A stretch of DNA of 16,767 bases from UBA10427 sp003500135. GTDB taxonomy: Bacteria; Bacteroidota; Bacteroidia; Cytophagales; Cyclobacteriaceae. Below the pieces are notes generated by a model, which saw nothing but the letters and a program-made list of their open reading frames with translations, was not told the origin of the DNA and did no database searches. The translations under genes and the position numbers were made by a program. The DNA is taken from the NCBI GenBank assembly GCA_963966275.1, contig CAWZYQ010000082.1, forward strand, positions 1 to 16,767. The letters run 5' to 3'. Shown here one piece after another: positions 7,021 to 15,693 of the stretch (the first letter of the stretch is position 1; every line of letters starts with the position of its first letter).

Positions 7021-8156
7021 TCTTTTAGCGCTTCAATCATAGGGCCCATAAAATTCTTTAATGCATCTCCCCACGTTTCGTCGGCATCCCAACGTTCTCC
7101 AAGATAAATGTCACCCGAGTAGATATGCTTAATGTAATATTTGTAAACCGGAGCTTTTTTGGGTATTCTTCGCATAATTATGCCTGAAGAGGCCTTCTTT
7201 ACGGTGACAAACTCCTCACTCATATCATCGGGCTCGTATCCCAAAAATTTTCGGATCATTTCCCCGGAGGTATTCAGTTTCAGCAAAATATAATGATAGC
7301 CTTGTCTTCTTAAAGCTTCGCTATCGTTGGTGTGCTCCACAAAACCTTTTTCAAAGGGATATGCTTCAAACATTCTTTTCAGGTCGGTATTAAGCCGATC
7401 GTTCACCCGGTTAGCTTGTTCTGCATCTTTTCTTATACGGTTATTCAGCGCACCACCCGGTATGTCGCCCGGGATTTCTACATCATCAAAAACGGGAATC
7501 GCCAGTTTATCAATTCTCAAATCCCTGGGAAATGATTTAAACCTCTTTTTGGTAATAATATCGAACCCCTCGAAAAATTCCGGACGATCCAATACCAAAA
7601 GATTTTCCTTATTCAGGCCACTTCTACTTACTGCTTTTGTGAATTTTTTTAACACTTTATCCAGATTTTTATTCTGGTCTTTCCAGGCAGGCTGTCCATT
7701 ATCAATTAAGCTTGCCTTACCATTGTAGGGTGTCACTACTATGACAAACCTTTCAGTATCTTTACCGGCGATTTTGAGCGCTACCCTGCTTAAAACGATC
7801 AGGTTATCGATGCCACGTTGGGCCATTTCTTCGGCAACCGCCTCCGTTACTTCGGGGCCTGCCATTATATCATCGGGATAATAGTACTTTACGGCATCCA
7901 CACCAAGATCTGCAAATGTGCTATGCGCCGATTTACTTAACCCTTTCCAGTCACCTCTGATCGATGTGCCCGGTTTTGGAGGAACGCTTACAAGTACAGC
8001 GGTTTTTCCTGACAATAATTTGTCGGGCATATAACCAGATTGATAGTCAAGAAATCGATAACCTACTACATTTATTTCTTCTTCGTCCTGGGCTGATAAA
8101 GGTTGAAATACCGAGGTAGTTAAGGCGAATATTATTGCAATACATGTAATTTTCAT
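7017..8156 (-). CDS. Secreted protein of unknown function, last gene of the uvrA operon
   Basis: I do not recognise a named family. The protein has 379 residues and begins with a clear Sec signal peptide (MKITCIAIIFALTTSVF, cleavage expected after LSA at about 22), so it is exported to the periplasm or outer membrane; no lipobox cysteine sits at the cleavage site. The mature part is mixed alpha/beta, charged and without long hydrophobic segments. It includes LIVLSRVALKIAGKD and VIVVTPYNGK, then a stretch that may be helical (ALNNRIRKDAEQANRVNDRL). The end, YKYYIKHIYSGDIYLGERWD to the C-terminus, resembles the ending of conserved Bacteroidota hypothetical proteins. It starts 12 bp after the FKBP gene stop, so it is very likely co-transcribed with that gene and uvrA. 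No terminator follows; its stop lies inside a TTAA shared with the opposing SDR gene. Confidence 0.8.
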   Translation of the reverse strand: MKITCIAIIFALTTSVFQPLSAQDEEEINVVGYRFLDYQSGYMPDKLLSGKTAVLVSVPPKPGTSIRGDWKGLSKSAHSTFADLGVDAVKYYYPDDIMAGPEVTEAVAEEMAQRGIDNLIVLSRVALKIAGKDTERFVIVVTPYNGKASLIDNGQPAWKDQNKNLDKVLKKFTKAVSRSGLNKENLLVLDRPEFFEGFDIITKKRFKSFPRDLRIDKLAIPVFDDVEIPGDIPGGALNNRIRKDAEQANRVNDRLNTDLKRMFEAYPFEKGFVEHTNDSEALRRQGYHYILLKLNTSGEMIRKFLGYEPDDMSEEFVTVKKASSGIIMRRIPKKAPVYKYYIKHIYSGDIYLGERWDADETWGDALKNFMGPMIEALKD

Positions 8157-8168
8157 GATCGAAGTTTT

Positions 8169-8852
8169 TTAATCGCTTACTTCTAATACTTCTAATTCAA
8201 AATAAAGAACGGCATTTGGGGGTATCACTCCGCCCGCTCCCCTTTTTCCATATCCCAATTCCGGTGGTATCCTGACAAGGGCCTTGCTACCCACAGGCAA
8301 TTTAGTAATGGCCATATTCCATCCCTTAATAATCCTGCCAGTGCCTACCTGAAAAGTAAATGGCGCCTTCCGCTCATATGAGCTATCGAAGATAGTTCCG
8401 TCACTTAAAGAACCCGTGTAATGAACCGTTACATTCTGCCCGGAATCCGGCAACACACCTGATCCTTTTTCCAATATTTTTAAACCCAAACTGTCTTCAT
8501 CATATACAATTCCAATATCCCTTTTGGCAAAATCCCATTCGGGCAGCGCCCTTTGAATGAACAAAACCTCGTCAATATCGAGTTTTAGTTTTCTTTGACC
8601 AGCCAAAAACTGATAGTACTGCACATTATCCGCACTATCGGGAAGTGGTATTTCCTTATCTTTTTTACCAACATTTAAGGTAAAAAATGATTGATCAACC
8701 TCGAATGAAGCACAGAAATCTTCAAAGAGCGAATCGGTGTAGCAGAAATCACCGGGTTTATCGCAAGTTTCACATGGGGACTGGGCATTTAACTGCGTTG
8801 CAAAGCCCATGATGAATAGAAAAACAGGAATAGTGAAAGTTTTTTTGTACAT
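8169..8852 (-). CDS. Secreted FKBP-type peptidyl-prolyl cis-trans isomerase
   Basis: Folding catalyst that rotates peptide bonds before proline, probably in the periplasm. A signal peptide (about 1-23, ending LNA before QS) is followed by a short segment with four cysteines (27, 30, 37 and 47), then a linker with an acidic-charged region. The C-terminal FKBP domain fills about 125-225. Active-site positions are present: Tyr145 in VHYTG, Phe155-Asp156 in GTIFDSS, IIKGW with Trp178, Tyr201 in LGYGKRG, Ile210 in GVIPPNA and Phe218. It can therefore be expected to be active, like other FkpA/FklB-type proteins, though the N-terminal part is not the FkpA dimerisation domain that I know. It lies 6 bp after uvrA and 12 bp before the next gene, in one operon. 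Confidence 0.92.
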   Translation of the reverse strand: MYKKTFTIPVFLFIMGFATQLNAQSPCETCDKPGDFCYTDSLFEDFCASFEVDQSFFTLNVGKKDKEIPLPDSADNVQYYQFLAGQRKLKLDIDEVLFIQRALPEWDFAKRDIGIVYDEDSLGLKILEKGSGVLPDSGQNVTVHYTGSLSDGTIFDSSYERKAPFTFQVGTGRIIKGWNMAITKLPVGSKALVRIPPELGYGKRGAGGVIPPNAVLYFELEVLEVSD

Positions 8853-8858
8853 GAATGA

Positions 8859-11687
8859 TTATGTTAATTTTTCTTTAAGGTAATTTGCAGTATGATTATT
8901 TTCAAGTGATATCATCTCTTCTGGAAGCCCCTGGAATGTAATATTTCCACCTTTTTCCCCACCTTCAGGCCCAAGATCGATGATCCAGTCGGCAGTTTTA
9001 ATTATTTCCATGTTATGTTCGATGATCACCACAGTATGCCCCTGGTCAATCAAAGCATTTAGTGACGTTAATAACTTATTAATGTCATGAAAGTGCAAGC
9101 CAGTGGTAGGTTCATCGAAGATAAACAGGATATTTTGGTTTTTATCAGGTTTGCCTTTCCCCAAAAATGAAGCTAGTTTTACCCTCTGAGCCTCCCCTCC
9201 GCTCAATGTGTTAGAAGACTGGCCTAATCTAATGTACCCCAGACCGACATCCTGCAAAGGTTGTAGTCTTGTAATAATCGCTTTTTTGCCGGCAAAGAAA
9301 TCGATAGCGTCATCTACCGTCATATCCAGTACCTCCGCAATATTTCGATCCTTATATTTTACTTCCAATATCTCTTCTTTAAAACGGTTGCCCTTGCAGT
9401 TTTCGCATGTGAGATAGATATCTGCCATGAATTGCATTTCAATTTTAACCGTTCCTTCCCCCTGGCAAACTTCGCATCTGCCCCCTTCCACATTAAACGA
9501 GAAAAATGCTGGTTTATAGCCACGCGATTTTGCCAGGCGCTGATCGGCATAAAGTTGCCTTATTGCGTCATAGGCCTTCACATAGGTTACCGGATTAGAC
9601 CTTGACGATTTTCCGACCGGATTTTGATCAACAAATTCTACCCCGGTAACTTTTTCAAGGTCTCCATCCAAACGATCAAATTTGCCCGGTGATTCTCCAA
9701 CCGTACCAAAGTTCCTGCCAATAGCCGGATATAAAATATTCTTGACCAGTGTAGATTTACCGGATCCGCTTACACCAGTAATTACAGTCATGACTCCCAA
9801 AGGCAACTTTACATCTATACTTTTCAGATTGTTTTCACGAGCGCCTAATATTTCTATCGCATATTTCCAGCTTCTTCGGGATTTGGGAACTGAAATTTTA
9901 TCAATCCCTTTCAGATAACGATTTGTATAGCTTTCAGGCACAGTATCCAATTCGCCATGACTCCCCTGGAATACGAGCTTTCCCCCATGAGACCCGGCGT
10001 CAGGACCAATGTCAATCAATTGATCCGCCGATCTCATAACCTCCTCTTCGTGTTCAACAACAATTACTGAATTACCCAAATCGCGAAGATGCTTTAAGAC
10101 ATTGACAAGACGCGATGTATCCCTGGGGTGCAGGCCTATACTTGGCTCATCCAATATGTACATAGAGCCCACCAATGCGCTACCCAGTGAAGTCGCCAGC
10201 TTTATGCGCTGATACTCCCCTCCGGAAAGTGATGAAGTGAGCCTGTTGAGGTTTAAGTAGCCCAATCCTACTTCATTTAAATAAAACAGCCTGCTTTTTA
10301 TCTCTTTCAAAAGCCGGTCTGCCACTTTTTGCTGATGCTTTGATAAATTGACATGTTCAATAAACTCCAATAGCTGATCAACCGGCATCAGTACCAACTC
10401 TATGATGGACTTATTATCAATTTTCACATAAGAAGTATCCTTGCGTAAACGTGAGCCTTTACAATCGGGACATGTAGTTCGTCCCCGATAACGGGAAAGC
10501 ATTACCCGGTATTGTATTTTATGTGTTTTGGACTCCAGGTGCCTGAAAAATTCATCTAAACCTTTAAAATATCGATTTCCCGTCCAAAGTAGCTGGTACT
10601 GCTCATCAGATAAGTCTGATACCGGGCGGTGAATCGGGAAGTCAAATTTATCAGCATTTTTGATCAGAGGCCTTTGCCATTCTTTCATTACTTCGCTCCT
10701 CCAGGGCACGATCGCCCCATCATATACCGAAAGGCTTTTATCCGGTATCACTAATTCAGGGTCAATGCCGAGAATTCGGCCGAAACCTTCACACCTTCTG
10801 CAAGCGCCATACGGATTGTTGAAACTAAAGAAATTGACAGAAGGCTCTTCGAAAATTATGCCATCCCTTTCAAATCGATCTGAGTAACTTTGCTTCTCAT
10901 TTTCATCGGGAAAAACGACATCGCACTGACCATGGCCTTCAAAAAATGCAGTTTGAACCGAATCCGAAATCCGGAACTGAAAATCTTCATCGTCGTGCTG
11001 AACGCTTGCACGATCAATTATTATGCTTAAATGCTTTTTATGCAAGGCTTCCAGGTCATCATTGAGCAGGTCTTCCAAAAAAGCGGGCTTACCATCTAGA
11101 GAAACCCTGGAATAACCTTTACTCAATAAAATATTCAATTCATCTTCTACACTTCTGTTCTCATGGAACATCAGTGGACACTGGATCATAAATCGAAGCC
11201 CTTCTTTACGGGACAATATCGAATCAACCACATCGCTTACTGAATCTTTTGTGACTATTTCACCTGTTTCAGGAGAGTAGGTGATGCCAATTCGGGCGTA
11301 TAATAGCTTAAGATAATCATAGATTTCAGTGGTCGTTCCCACAGTAGACCGTGGATTACGGGTATTTACCTTTTGTTCGATGGCAATAGCAGGTGATACC
11401 CCTTTGATATAGTCCACTTCAGGCTTTTCCATACGCCCCAGAAACTGTCTGGCATATGAACTAAGGCTTTCCACATACATCCTCTGACCTTCGGCAAATA
11501 AGGTATCAAATGCCAAAGATGATTTCCCGGACCCTGATAAACCTGTTACGACCACCAGTTTATTTCTTGGAATGGCCACTGATAAGTTTTTAAGGTTATT
11601 TACCCGAGCGCCTTTAATGATTATATACTGGCGTGCATCAAGTTCATCAAAGGCCTCTACCGGAATTCTGCTATCTGCTATTTCCAT
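8859..11687 (-). CDS. uvrA: UvrABC excinuclease subunit A
   Basis: DNA-damage recognition ATPase of nucleotide excision repair; a UvrA dimer scans DNA and loads UvrB. The 942-residue length is normal. Both ABC modules are complete: Walker A GLSGSGKSS (49-57) and GVSGSGKST (638-646), signatures LSGGEYQ (487-493) and LSGGEAQ (828-834), and Walker B with DEP at 513-515 and 858-860. Zinc is held by CxxC pairs at 296/299 and 406/409, and by 738/741 and 761/764, the second being the DNA-binding zinc module. The start at 11687 is the only sensible one because the next Met comes after the first Walker A; the roughly 20 residues before IIIKGARVNNLKN are usual for Bacteroidota UvrA. It heads an operon with two exported proteins. 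No uvrB or uvrC is nearby, which is common. Confidence 0.98.
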   Translation of the reverse strand: MEIADSRIPVEAFDELDARQYIIIKGARVNNLKNLSVAIPRNKLVVVTGLSGSGKSSLAFDTLFAEGQRMYVESLSSYARQFLGRMEKPEVDYIKGVSPAIAIEQKVNTRNPRSTVGTTTEIYDYLKLLYARIGITYSPETGEIVTKDSVSDVVDSILSRKEGLRFMIQCPLMFHENRSVEDELNILLSKGYSRVSLDGKPAFLEDLLNDDLEALHKKHLSIIIDRASVQHDDEDFQFRISDSVQTAFFEGHGQCDVVFPDENEKQSYSDRFERDGIIFEEPSVNFFSFNNPYGACRRCEGFGRILGIDPELVIPDKSLSVYDGAIVPWRSEVMKEWQRPLIKNADKFDFPIHRPVSDLSDEQYQLLWTGNRYFKGLDEFFRHLESKTHKIQYRVMLSRYRGRTTCPDCKGSRLRKDTSYVKIDNKSIIELVLMPVDQLLEFIEHVNLSKHQQKVADRLLKEIKSRLFYLNEVGLGYLNLNRLTSSLSGGEYQRIKLATSLGSALVGSMYILDEPSIGLHPRDTSRLVNVLKHLRDLGNSVIVVEHEEEVMRSADQLIDIGPDAGSHGGKLVFQGSHGELDTVPESYTNRYLKGIDKISVPKSRRSWKYAIEILGARENNLKSIDVKLPLGVMTVITGVSGSGKSTLVKNILYPAIGRNFGTVGESPGKFDRLDGDLEKVTGVEFVDQNPVGKSSRSNPVTYVKAYDAIRQLYADQRLAKSRGYKPAFFSFNVEGGRCEVCQGEGTVKIEMQFMADIYLTCENCKGNRFKEEILEVKYKDRNIAEVLDMTVDDAIDFFAGKKAIITRLQPLQDVGLGYIRLGQSSNTLSGGEAQRVKLASFLGKGKPDKNQNILFIFDEPTTGLHFHDINKLLTSLNALIDQGHTVVIIEHNMEIIKTADWIIDLGPEGGEKGGNITFQGLPEEMISLENNHTANYLKEKLT

Positions 11688-11694
11688 AAGTTTT

Positions 11695-11702
11695 CAAAGA
11701 TA
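11695..11702 (-). promoter_or_regulatory. Possible -7 element just upstream of uvrA
   Basis: The minus strand reads TATCTTTG, a full match to TAnnTTTG, only 7 bp before the uvrA ATG. A TTTG lies further upstream (11727-11730) with a 24-nt spacer, a little long. If used, the mRNA would have almost no leader. It may be a chance match. Confidence 0.3.
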
Positions 11703-11930
11703 TAACGACGAGATGAATTATTGCCCCAAACAACATAATATGTTGACTAAACTTATAAAAAACGATTAAGTTAATGATCAAACTTTTTGCCATTTTACCG
11801 ATTAGACCCATCCTGTTTTTCGCGTAATTTTATTGTGTATTTTAAGTATTTACAAGGTTCTTATTTCGTGCTTTCACAATAAATCAAAACATAAGACAAG
11901 TGAACCCCCCTAAATATCCCCCCGCTTGTT

Positions 11931-11962
11931 TTTGGGTAGACGATTTAAGGCAGTTACATTTG
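11931..11962 (+). promoter_or_regulatory. Bacteroidota-type promoter of the ECF sigma factor gene
   Basis: TTTG at 11931-11934, a 20-nt spacer and TACATTTG at 11955-11962 match the Bacteroidota primary-sigma consensus (TTTG, about 19-20 nt, TAnnTTTG) exactly. Transcription would begin around 11967-11970 and leave a leader of about 60 nt before the ATG at 12031. The match suggests that the ECF gene is transcribed by the housekeeping polymerase rather than only by itself. Confidence 0.7.
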
Positions 11963-12030
11963 ATTAGGAAAACATGCGAAAGGGTATCCTGAAGCCTGAC
12001 CTGGAAAAGATAACCTAACCAAATATTAAA

Positions 12031-12630
12031 ATGATGACCGACAATGTACTCAACGACAGCATACTAGCGCTTCTTTACAAAAACGGTGACGATGAAGCAT
12101 TTCGACAGTTAGTGAAAAGACATCGTGATAGAATATACAGCGCCATATTATTGATCGTTAAAGACAGCAACCTGGCTGAGGATTTGCTTCAGGAAGTTTT
12201 GGTAAAAGCAGTGAAAACAATCAGGTCTGGAGAATACAATGAAGAAGGAAAGTTTTTGCCCTGGATCATGCAAATAGCCAATAACCTGGCCATAGATTCG
12301 TTTCGTAAATCAAAAAGATACCTGTATGTCATGATAGATGAATATAACACCACCTTTGAATCACTTAGTTATTCGGAAGCGCCATATGAGAGTGAACAAA
12401 TACAAAAAGAAATGCATTTGAAATTGAAACAGTTGATCCAGGAACTTCCAAAATCACAGCGTGAGGTACTCATAATGCGCAATTACATGGATATGAGCTT
12501 TAAAGAAATTGCAGGCTCCACCGTAGTAAGTATCAATACAGCCTTGGGGCGCATGAGGTATGCACTGATCAACCTTCGCAAAAAATTTGATGACATCAAC
12601 CTGACATATGATTACGACAACGTAGCATAA
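12031..12630 (+). CDS. ECF-type RNA polymerase sigma factor
   Basis: Alternative sigma factor directing RNA polymerase to a set of promoters that cannot be read from here. Region 2 covers about residues 17-96, with DSNLAEDLLQEVLVKA (45-60) as core-binding and -10-recognition helices and FLPWIMQIANNLAIDSFRK after it. Region 4 covers about 128-186, with ELPKSQREVLIMRN (138-151) and the helix-turn-helix MSFKEIAGSTVVSINTALGR (155-174). There is no region 1 or region 3, and 199 residues is the ECF size. The C-terminal RMRYALINLRK pattern is typical of a Cytophagales ECF group. No anti-sigma factor gene is adjacent, so control may be transcriptional or by a distant partner. Two ATGs lie in tandem (12031 and 12034). 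The following asnB-like gene is 52 bp downstream and may be co-transcribed. Confidence 0.92.
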   Translation: MMTDNVLNDSILALLYKNGDDEAFRQLVKRHRDRIYSAILLIVKDSNLAEDLLQEVLVKAVKTIRSGEYNEEGKFLPWIMQIANNLAIDSFRKSKRYLYVMIDEYNTTFESLSYSEAPYESEQIQKEMHLKLKQLIQELPKSQREVLIMRNYMDMSFKEIAGSTVVSINTALGRMRYALINLRKKFDDINLTYDYDNVA

Positions 12631-12682
12631 CCATTCGCCAATACAATTGATTTTCCTAATTTGCCGCCCATAAAGATCCAAT

Positions 12683-14494
12683 ATGTGCGGCATTTTATTT
12701 TTACACGAGAAAAGACCCACCACTAATTCCAATCAATTCGCCGACTGGCTTGAGCTGATGGACCCAAGAGGGCCGGACCAAAAAGGACAGTGTTCTTTTA
12801 CAACGGACGATGGTCAGTTTTTTGTGGGCGCTACAAGACTACGCATCTCAGATCCTTATACACGGTCTGACCAGCCATTTACCATTGATCATCATTTTTT
12901 TTTAATATTCAATGGCGAGATCTACAATCACAAATCATTAAGAAAGGAACTAATTCATTCAGGCGTAACATTTAAAACAGAAAGCGATACTGAAACCCTT
13001 ATCTGGTGGCTCAAAATCCATGGAGCATCCCGTCTTTCTGAGTTAAATGGCATGTTTGCCTTTGTTTATATGGATAATAAGAAAAAAGAAACAATCATTG
13101 CCCGTGACCAACATGGTATCAAGCCCCTTTATTTTCACAACTCCCATGGTACGTTTATTACGGCTTCCGACCTGCGACCCATAGTTGCACACCCCAAAGT
13201 CAGCAATGAAATCAACAAAAATCAGATCTCGCATTACTTAAAGTATCAATTTATAAAAAGGCCTGAAACCATTTATGAAAGTATTAAAGAACTGGAACCA
13301 GGCCACTTTTTGAAATGGACAAATGGTGTTTATGTAGAACCTCAACCTTATACCCATTTCAATAGCAACAAATCATTTTCTGCTGACCTTTTTGAACCTT
13401 TTCAAAATCATTTCAATAAAAGTTTAATGCTTCATTCCTCTGATATACATGTGCCCGGTATTATGCTTAGCGGTGGAATTGACAGCACTTTACTCCTTGC
13501 ATCAGCAAAGAGAATGGGAATTGATATATCGGCTTATAGCATTACCATAGAAGAAAAAGCATGGAAAACTGCAACAGAAGACACCTCATTTGCCCGACAA
13601 GCTGCAAAACAATATCAGGTGCCACTTCATGAATACAGAATCGATGAACATGTAGTTGATCAACTTCCTGCATTTTTCAAAAGTTTTGACCAACCTATCG
13701 GTGACAGCAGTGCATTCCTAACCTGGCTGATCAGCAAGTATGCCAAACAAAATGGCTCAAAAATATTATGGTCGGGCGCCGGCGCCGATGAGTACTGGGC
13801 GGGATATCGACGGCATGCTTTATTCAAAAAGTACCTTCAACTAAAAAAGTACTTACCAGTTGGGCCAGAAAAAATCACGGGGATTTTGTCACAGTTAACT
13901 TTTCCAAATATAAATCCCGAAGACTCCCGGCGTTTTTGGAGCAGTATTTCTCCCAGTGCGAAGTCAACCTATCTGCAATTTGCTTCCAGCGATCCTTATT
14001 TACCTTATCAAGAAAATTCCGCCGGGGCGGATTTTGACTTAAATGATGCTTTGAACTGGGACCGCAATCAATATCTTATTTCTGATGTATTGGCGCTCAC
14101 TGACAAGGCCTCTATGGCACATGGAGTTGAAGTAAGGGTTCCCTACCTTGACAACCATTTAACTTCGCTGGCACAATCAACCGAAGCAAGTGTGCTTTTG
14201 AAACACGGTGCAAAATGGCCTCTTAAACATTTATTGGAAAAAATGGATGGAGAGGTCTATTGTTCCAGAAAAAAACAGGGCTTTGGTTTACCTTTCGAAT
14301 TGATCTTAAATGCTAGAAATACTTTTTTGTGGGATTTCTTCAACCAGCCGGATCATCCCATTTTCGAATTTGTCGAAAACAAACAAATGGAACGACTAAA
14401 ATATTTACATTTGGGGAAGCATATCGGCTCGGGCCGCAGCCTATGGGCATTGTTGAGTCTGGTGAAATGGCTTGAGCATCGAAAAAATTTATGA
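12683..14494 (+). CDS. asnB: Asparagine synthase-like glutamine amidotransferase (AsnB family)
   Basis: Glutamine-hydrolysing amide-forming enzyme: ammonia freed by the N-terminal domain is passed to an ATP-activated carboxylate. Cys2 directly after the initiator Met is the glutaminase nucleophile; RGPD (29-32), TRLRISD (51-57), NGEIYN (77-82) and SDTE (101-104) complete that site. The synthetase domain has the pyrophosphate loop SGGIDS (263-268) and SGAGADE (364-370). Length is 603 residues. The start at 12683 is fixed by the need for Cys at position 2. Its gene overlaps the following GT4 gene by four bases. In such settings AsnB-like enzymes often amidate sugar acids of a surface polysaccharide, for example WbpS-type proteins, so the acceptor may be a sugar rather than aspartate; that is inference from context and from the SGAGADE form. 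Confidence 0.9.
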   Translation: MCGILFLHEKRPTTNSNQFADWLELMDPRGPDQKGQCSFTTDDGQFFVGATRLRISDPYTRSDQPFTIDHHFFLIFNGEIYNHKSLRKELIHSGVTFKTESDTETLIWWLKIHGASRLSELNGMFAFVYMDNKKKETIIARDQHGIKPLYFHNSHGTFITASDLRPIVAHPKVSNEINKNQISHYLKYQFIKRPETIYESIKELEPGHFLKWTNGVYVEPQPYTHFNSNKSFSADLFEPFQNHFNKSLMLHSSDIHVPGIMLSGGIDSTLLLASAKRMGIDISAYSITIEEKAWKTATEDTSFARQAAKQYQVPLHEYRIDEHVVDQLPAFFKSFDQPIGDSSAFLTWLISKYAKQNGSKILWSGAGADEYWAGYRRHALFKKYLQLKKYLPVGPEKITGILSQLTFPNINPEDSRRFWSSISPSAKSTYLQFASSDPYLPYQENSAGADFDLNDALNWDRNQYLISDVLALTDKASMAHGVEVRVPYLDNHLTSLAQSTEASVLLKHGAKWPLKHLLEKMDGEVYCSRKKQGFGLPFELILNARNTFLWDFFNQPDHPIFEFVENKQMERLKYLHLGKHIGSGRSLWALLSLVKWLEHRKNL

Positions 14495-15693
14495 AAAGAA
14501 TTATATACATACACCAGTATTTTAGAACACCTCACGAAGGGGGCGCCATAAGGTCCTATTACATAGCCAGGGCTATGGTGGAGGCCGGCTGGTGTGTGGA
14601 TATGATCACCAGCCATAATGAAAAAGAATATCGGTTTAGTATGGTGGAAGGCATAAAGGTGCATTATTTGCCTGTTTCCTACGACAATAAAATGTCCTAT
14701 CTGAACCGGATTCGCGCATTTTTATCATTTATCGTTTCCAGTCTCAGGCAAGCCCGAAAAATCCGTGACGCCGAAATATGTTATGCCACATCTACACCAC
14801 TTACCGTTGGTATTATTGCATTGTTGTTGAAAAAGTGGCAGAAAATTCCATACATATTCGAGGTGCGTGATTTATGGCCTGAAGCACCCATCCAGCTTGG
14901 TTATTTACCATCACCCATTCTGAAAACTGTTTTTCGGAGGCTGGAGGAACTGATCTATGCAAAAGCAAATACAATTATTGCGCTTTCACCGGGTATTGCT
15001 GATGGTATTCTCCATAGCGCTCCAAAGGCTAAAGTGATCACCATCCCCAATATGTCAGATAATCAGTTTTTTGATGTAGGCTTTAAAAAACCCGATAGCA
15101 ATAATATCAATATAGTTTACACCGGTGCTTTGGGGATTGTCAATGATGTAGAGGCCATCATCGAAATGGCAAATCATTGCCGAATAAATCATCCGAAAGT
15201 AAAATTTCACGTTGCCGGCACCGGCAAAAAAGAAGCCTATTTTAAAGAAGAAATCAATAGACGCAAATTGCGAAATGTAATTTTGCTTGGCCAAATTGAC
15301 AAGTATGCCATAAAGGAACTTTTATCAAAAGCTGATATTGCACTTGTGAGTTTTATGCAAGTACCTATTCTTCGCACCAACAGTCCAAACAAAGCCTTTG
15401 ATGCCCTGGCAGCGGGGCTTCCCATTATTTTTACCAACAAAAGCTGGTTGGCGGATCAGGCAGGGAAAAATCATTTTGGTGTATATCTCGATCTGAAAAA
15501 TCCTAACATGGCTTTTCAAAAACTGGATAATTGGTTGAACGATGAGGATACTTTTCATAAAAGCAGGTGGCATGCAAAAAAAGCAGCCGAAGAGCTCTAT
15601 GATAAAGACGCGCTATGCCGAAAAGTTTTGAGCACAGTTGATCCAAATTACTTGGGAAGCAAAATCAGTGAATTAAAAGCTTCCGGTGTTTAA
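14491..15693 (+). CDS. GT4 glycosyltransferase, WbuB-like
   Basis: Retaining GT-B glycosyltransferase that transfers a sugar, often N-acetylated, from a nucleotide donor in capsule, O-antigen or exopolysaccharide assembly at the cytoplasmic face of the membrane. The N-terminal acceptor domain begins IIYIHQYFRTPHEGGAIRSY (4-23), with the glycine-rich loop typical of WbuB. EVRDLWPEAP (124-133) is a conserved feature of this group. The donor domain has YTGALG (210-215), HVAGTGKKE (240-248) and SPNKAFDALAAGLPI (298-312); the usual Glu that contacts the donor in SPxKxxE is Asp304. The length of 400 residues is normal. Its ATG overlaps the stop of the asnB-like gene (ATGA at 14491-14494), indicating translational coupling and a shared pathway. 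Its stop overlaps that of gldB on the other strand. Confidence 0.92.
   Translation: MKRIIYIHQYFRTPHEGGAIRSYYIARAMVEAGWCVDMITSHNEKEYRFSMVEGIKVHYLPVSYDNKMSYLNRIRAFLSFIVSSLRQARKIRDAEICYATSTPLTVGIIALLLKKWQKIPYIFEVRDLWPEAPIQLGYLPSPILKTVFRRLEELIYAKANTIIALSPGIADGILHSAPKAKVITIPNMSDNQFFDVGFKKPDSNNINIVYTGALGIVNDVEAIIEMANHCRINHPKVKFHVAGTGKKEAYFKEEINRRKLRNVILLGQIDKYAIKELLSKADIALVSFMQVPILRTNSPNKAFDALAAGLPIIFTNKSWLADQAGKNHFGVYLDLKNPNMAFQKLDNWLNDEDTFHKSRWHAKKAAEELYDKDALCRKVLSTVDPNYLGSKISELKASGV

Larger units (their letters stand above)
11688..12030. other. Divergent intergenic region between uvrA and the sigma factor gene
   Basis: This 343-bp AT-rich region holds the promoters of both divergent genes. On the plus strand it contains a strong Bacteroidota-type promoter (11931-11962). 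Just upstream of that are two runs of six C separated by TAAATAT (11905-11923), which stand out from the AT-rich surroundings. I see no RNA gene and no credible small protein here. Confidence 0.6.

Noticed and set aside
7327..7728. Plus-strand open frames of 133 and 67 residues opposite the secreted protein gene
   Set aside because: They are antisense shadows of a gene with a clear signal peptide and operon position; no recognisable domain.
12631..12682. Possible separate promoter for the asnB-like gene (CTAATTTG near 12657)
   Set aside because: It misses the TAnnTTTG spacing by one base and has no good upstream partner; co-transcription with the sigma gene is as likely.
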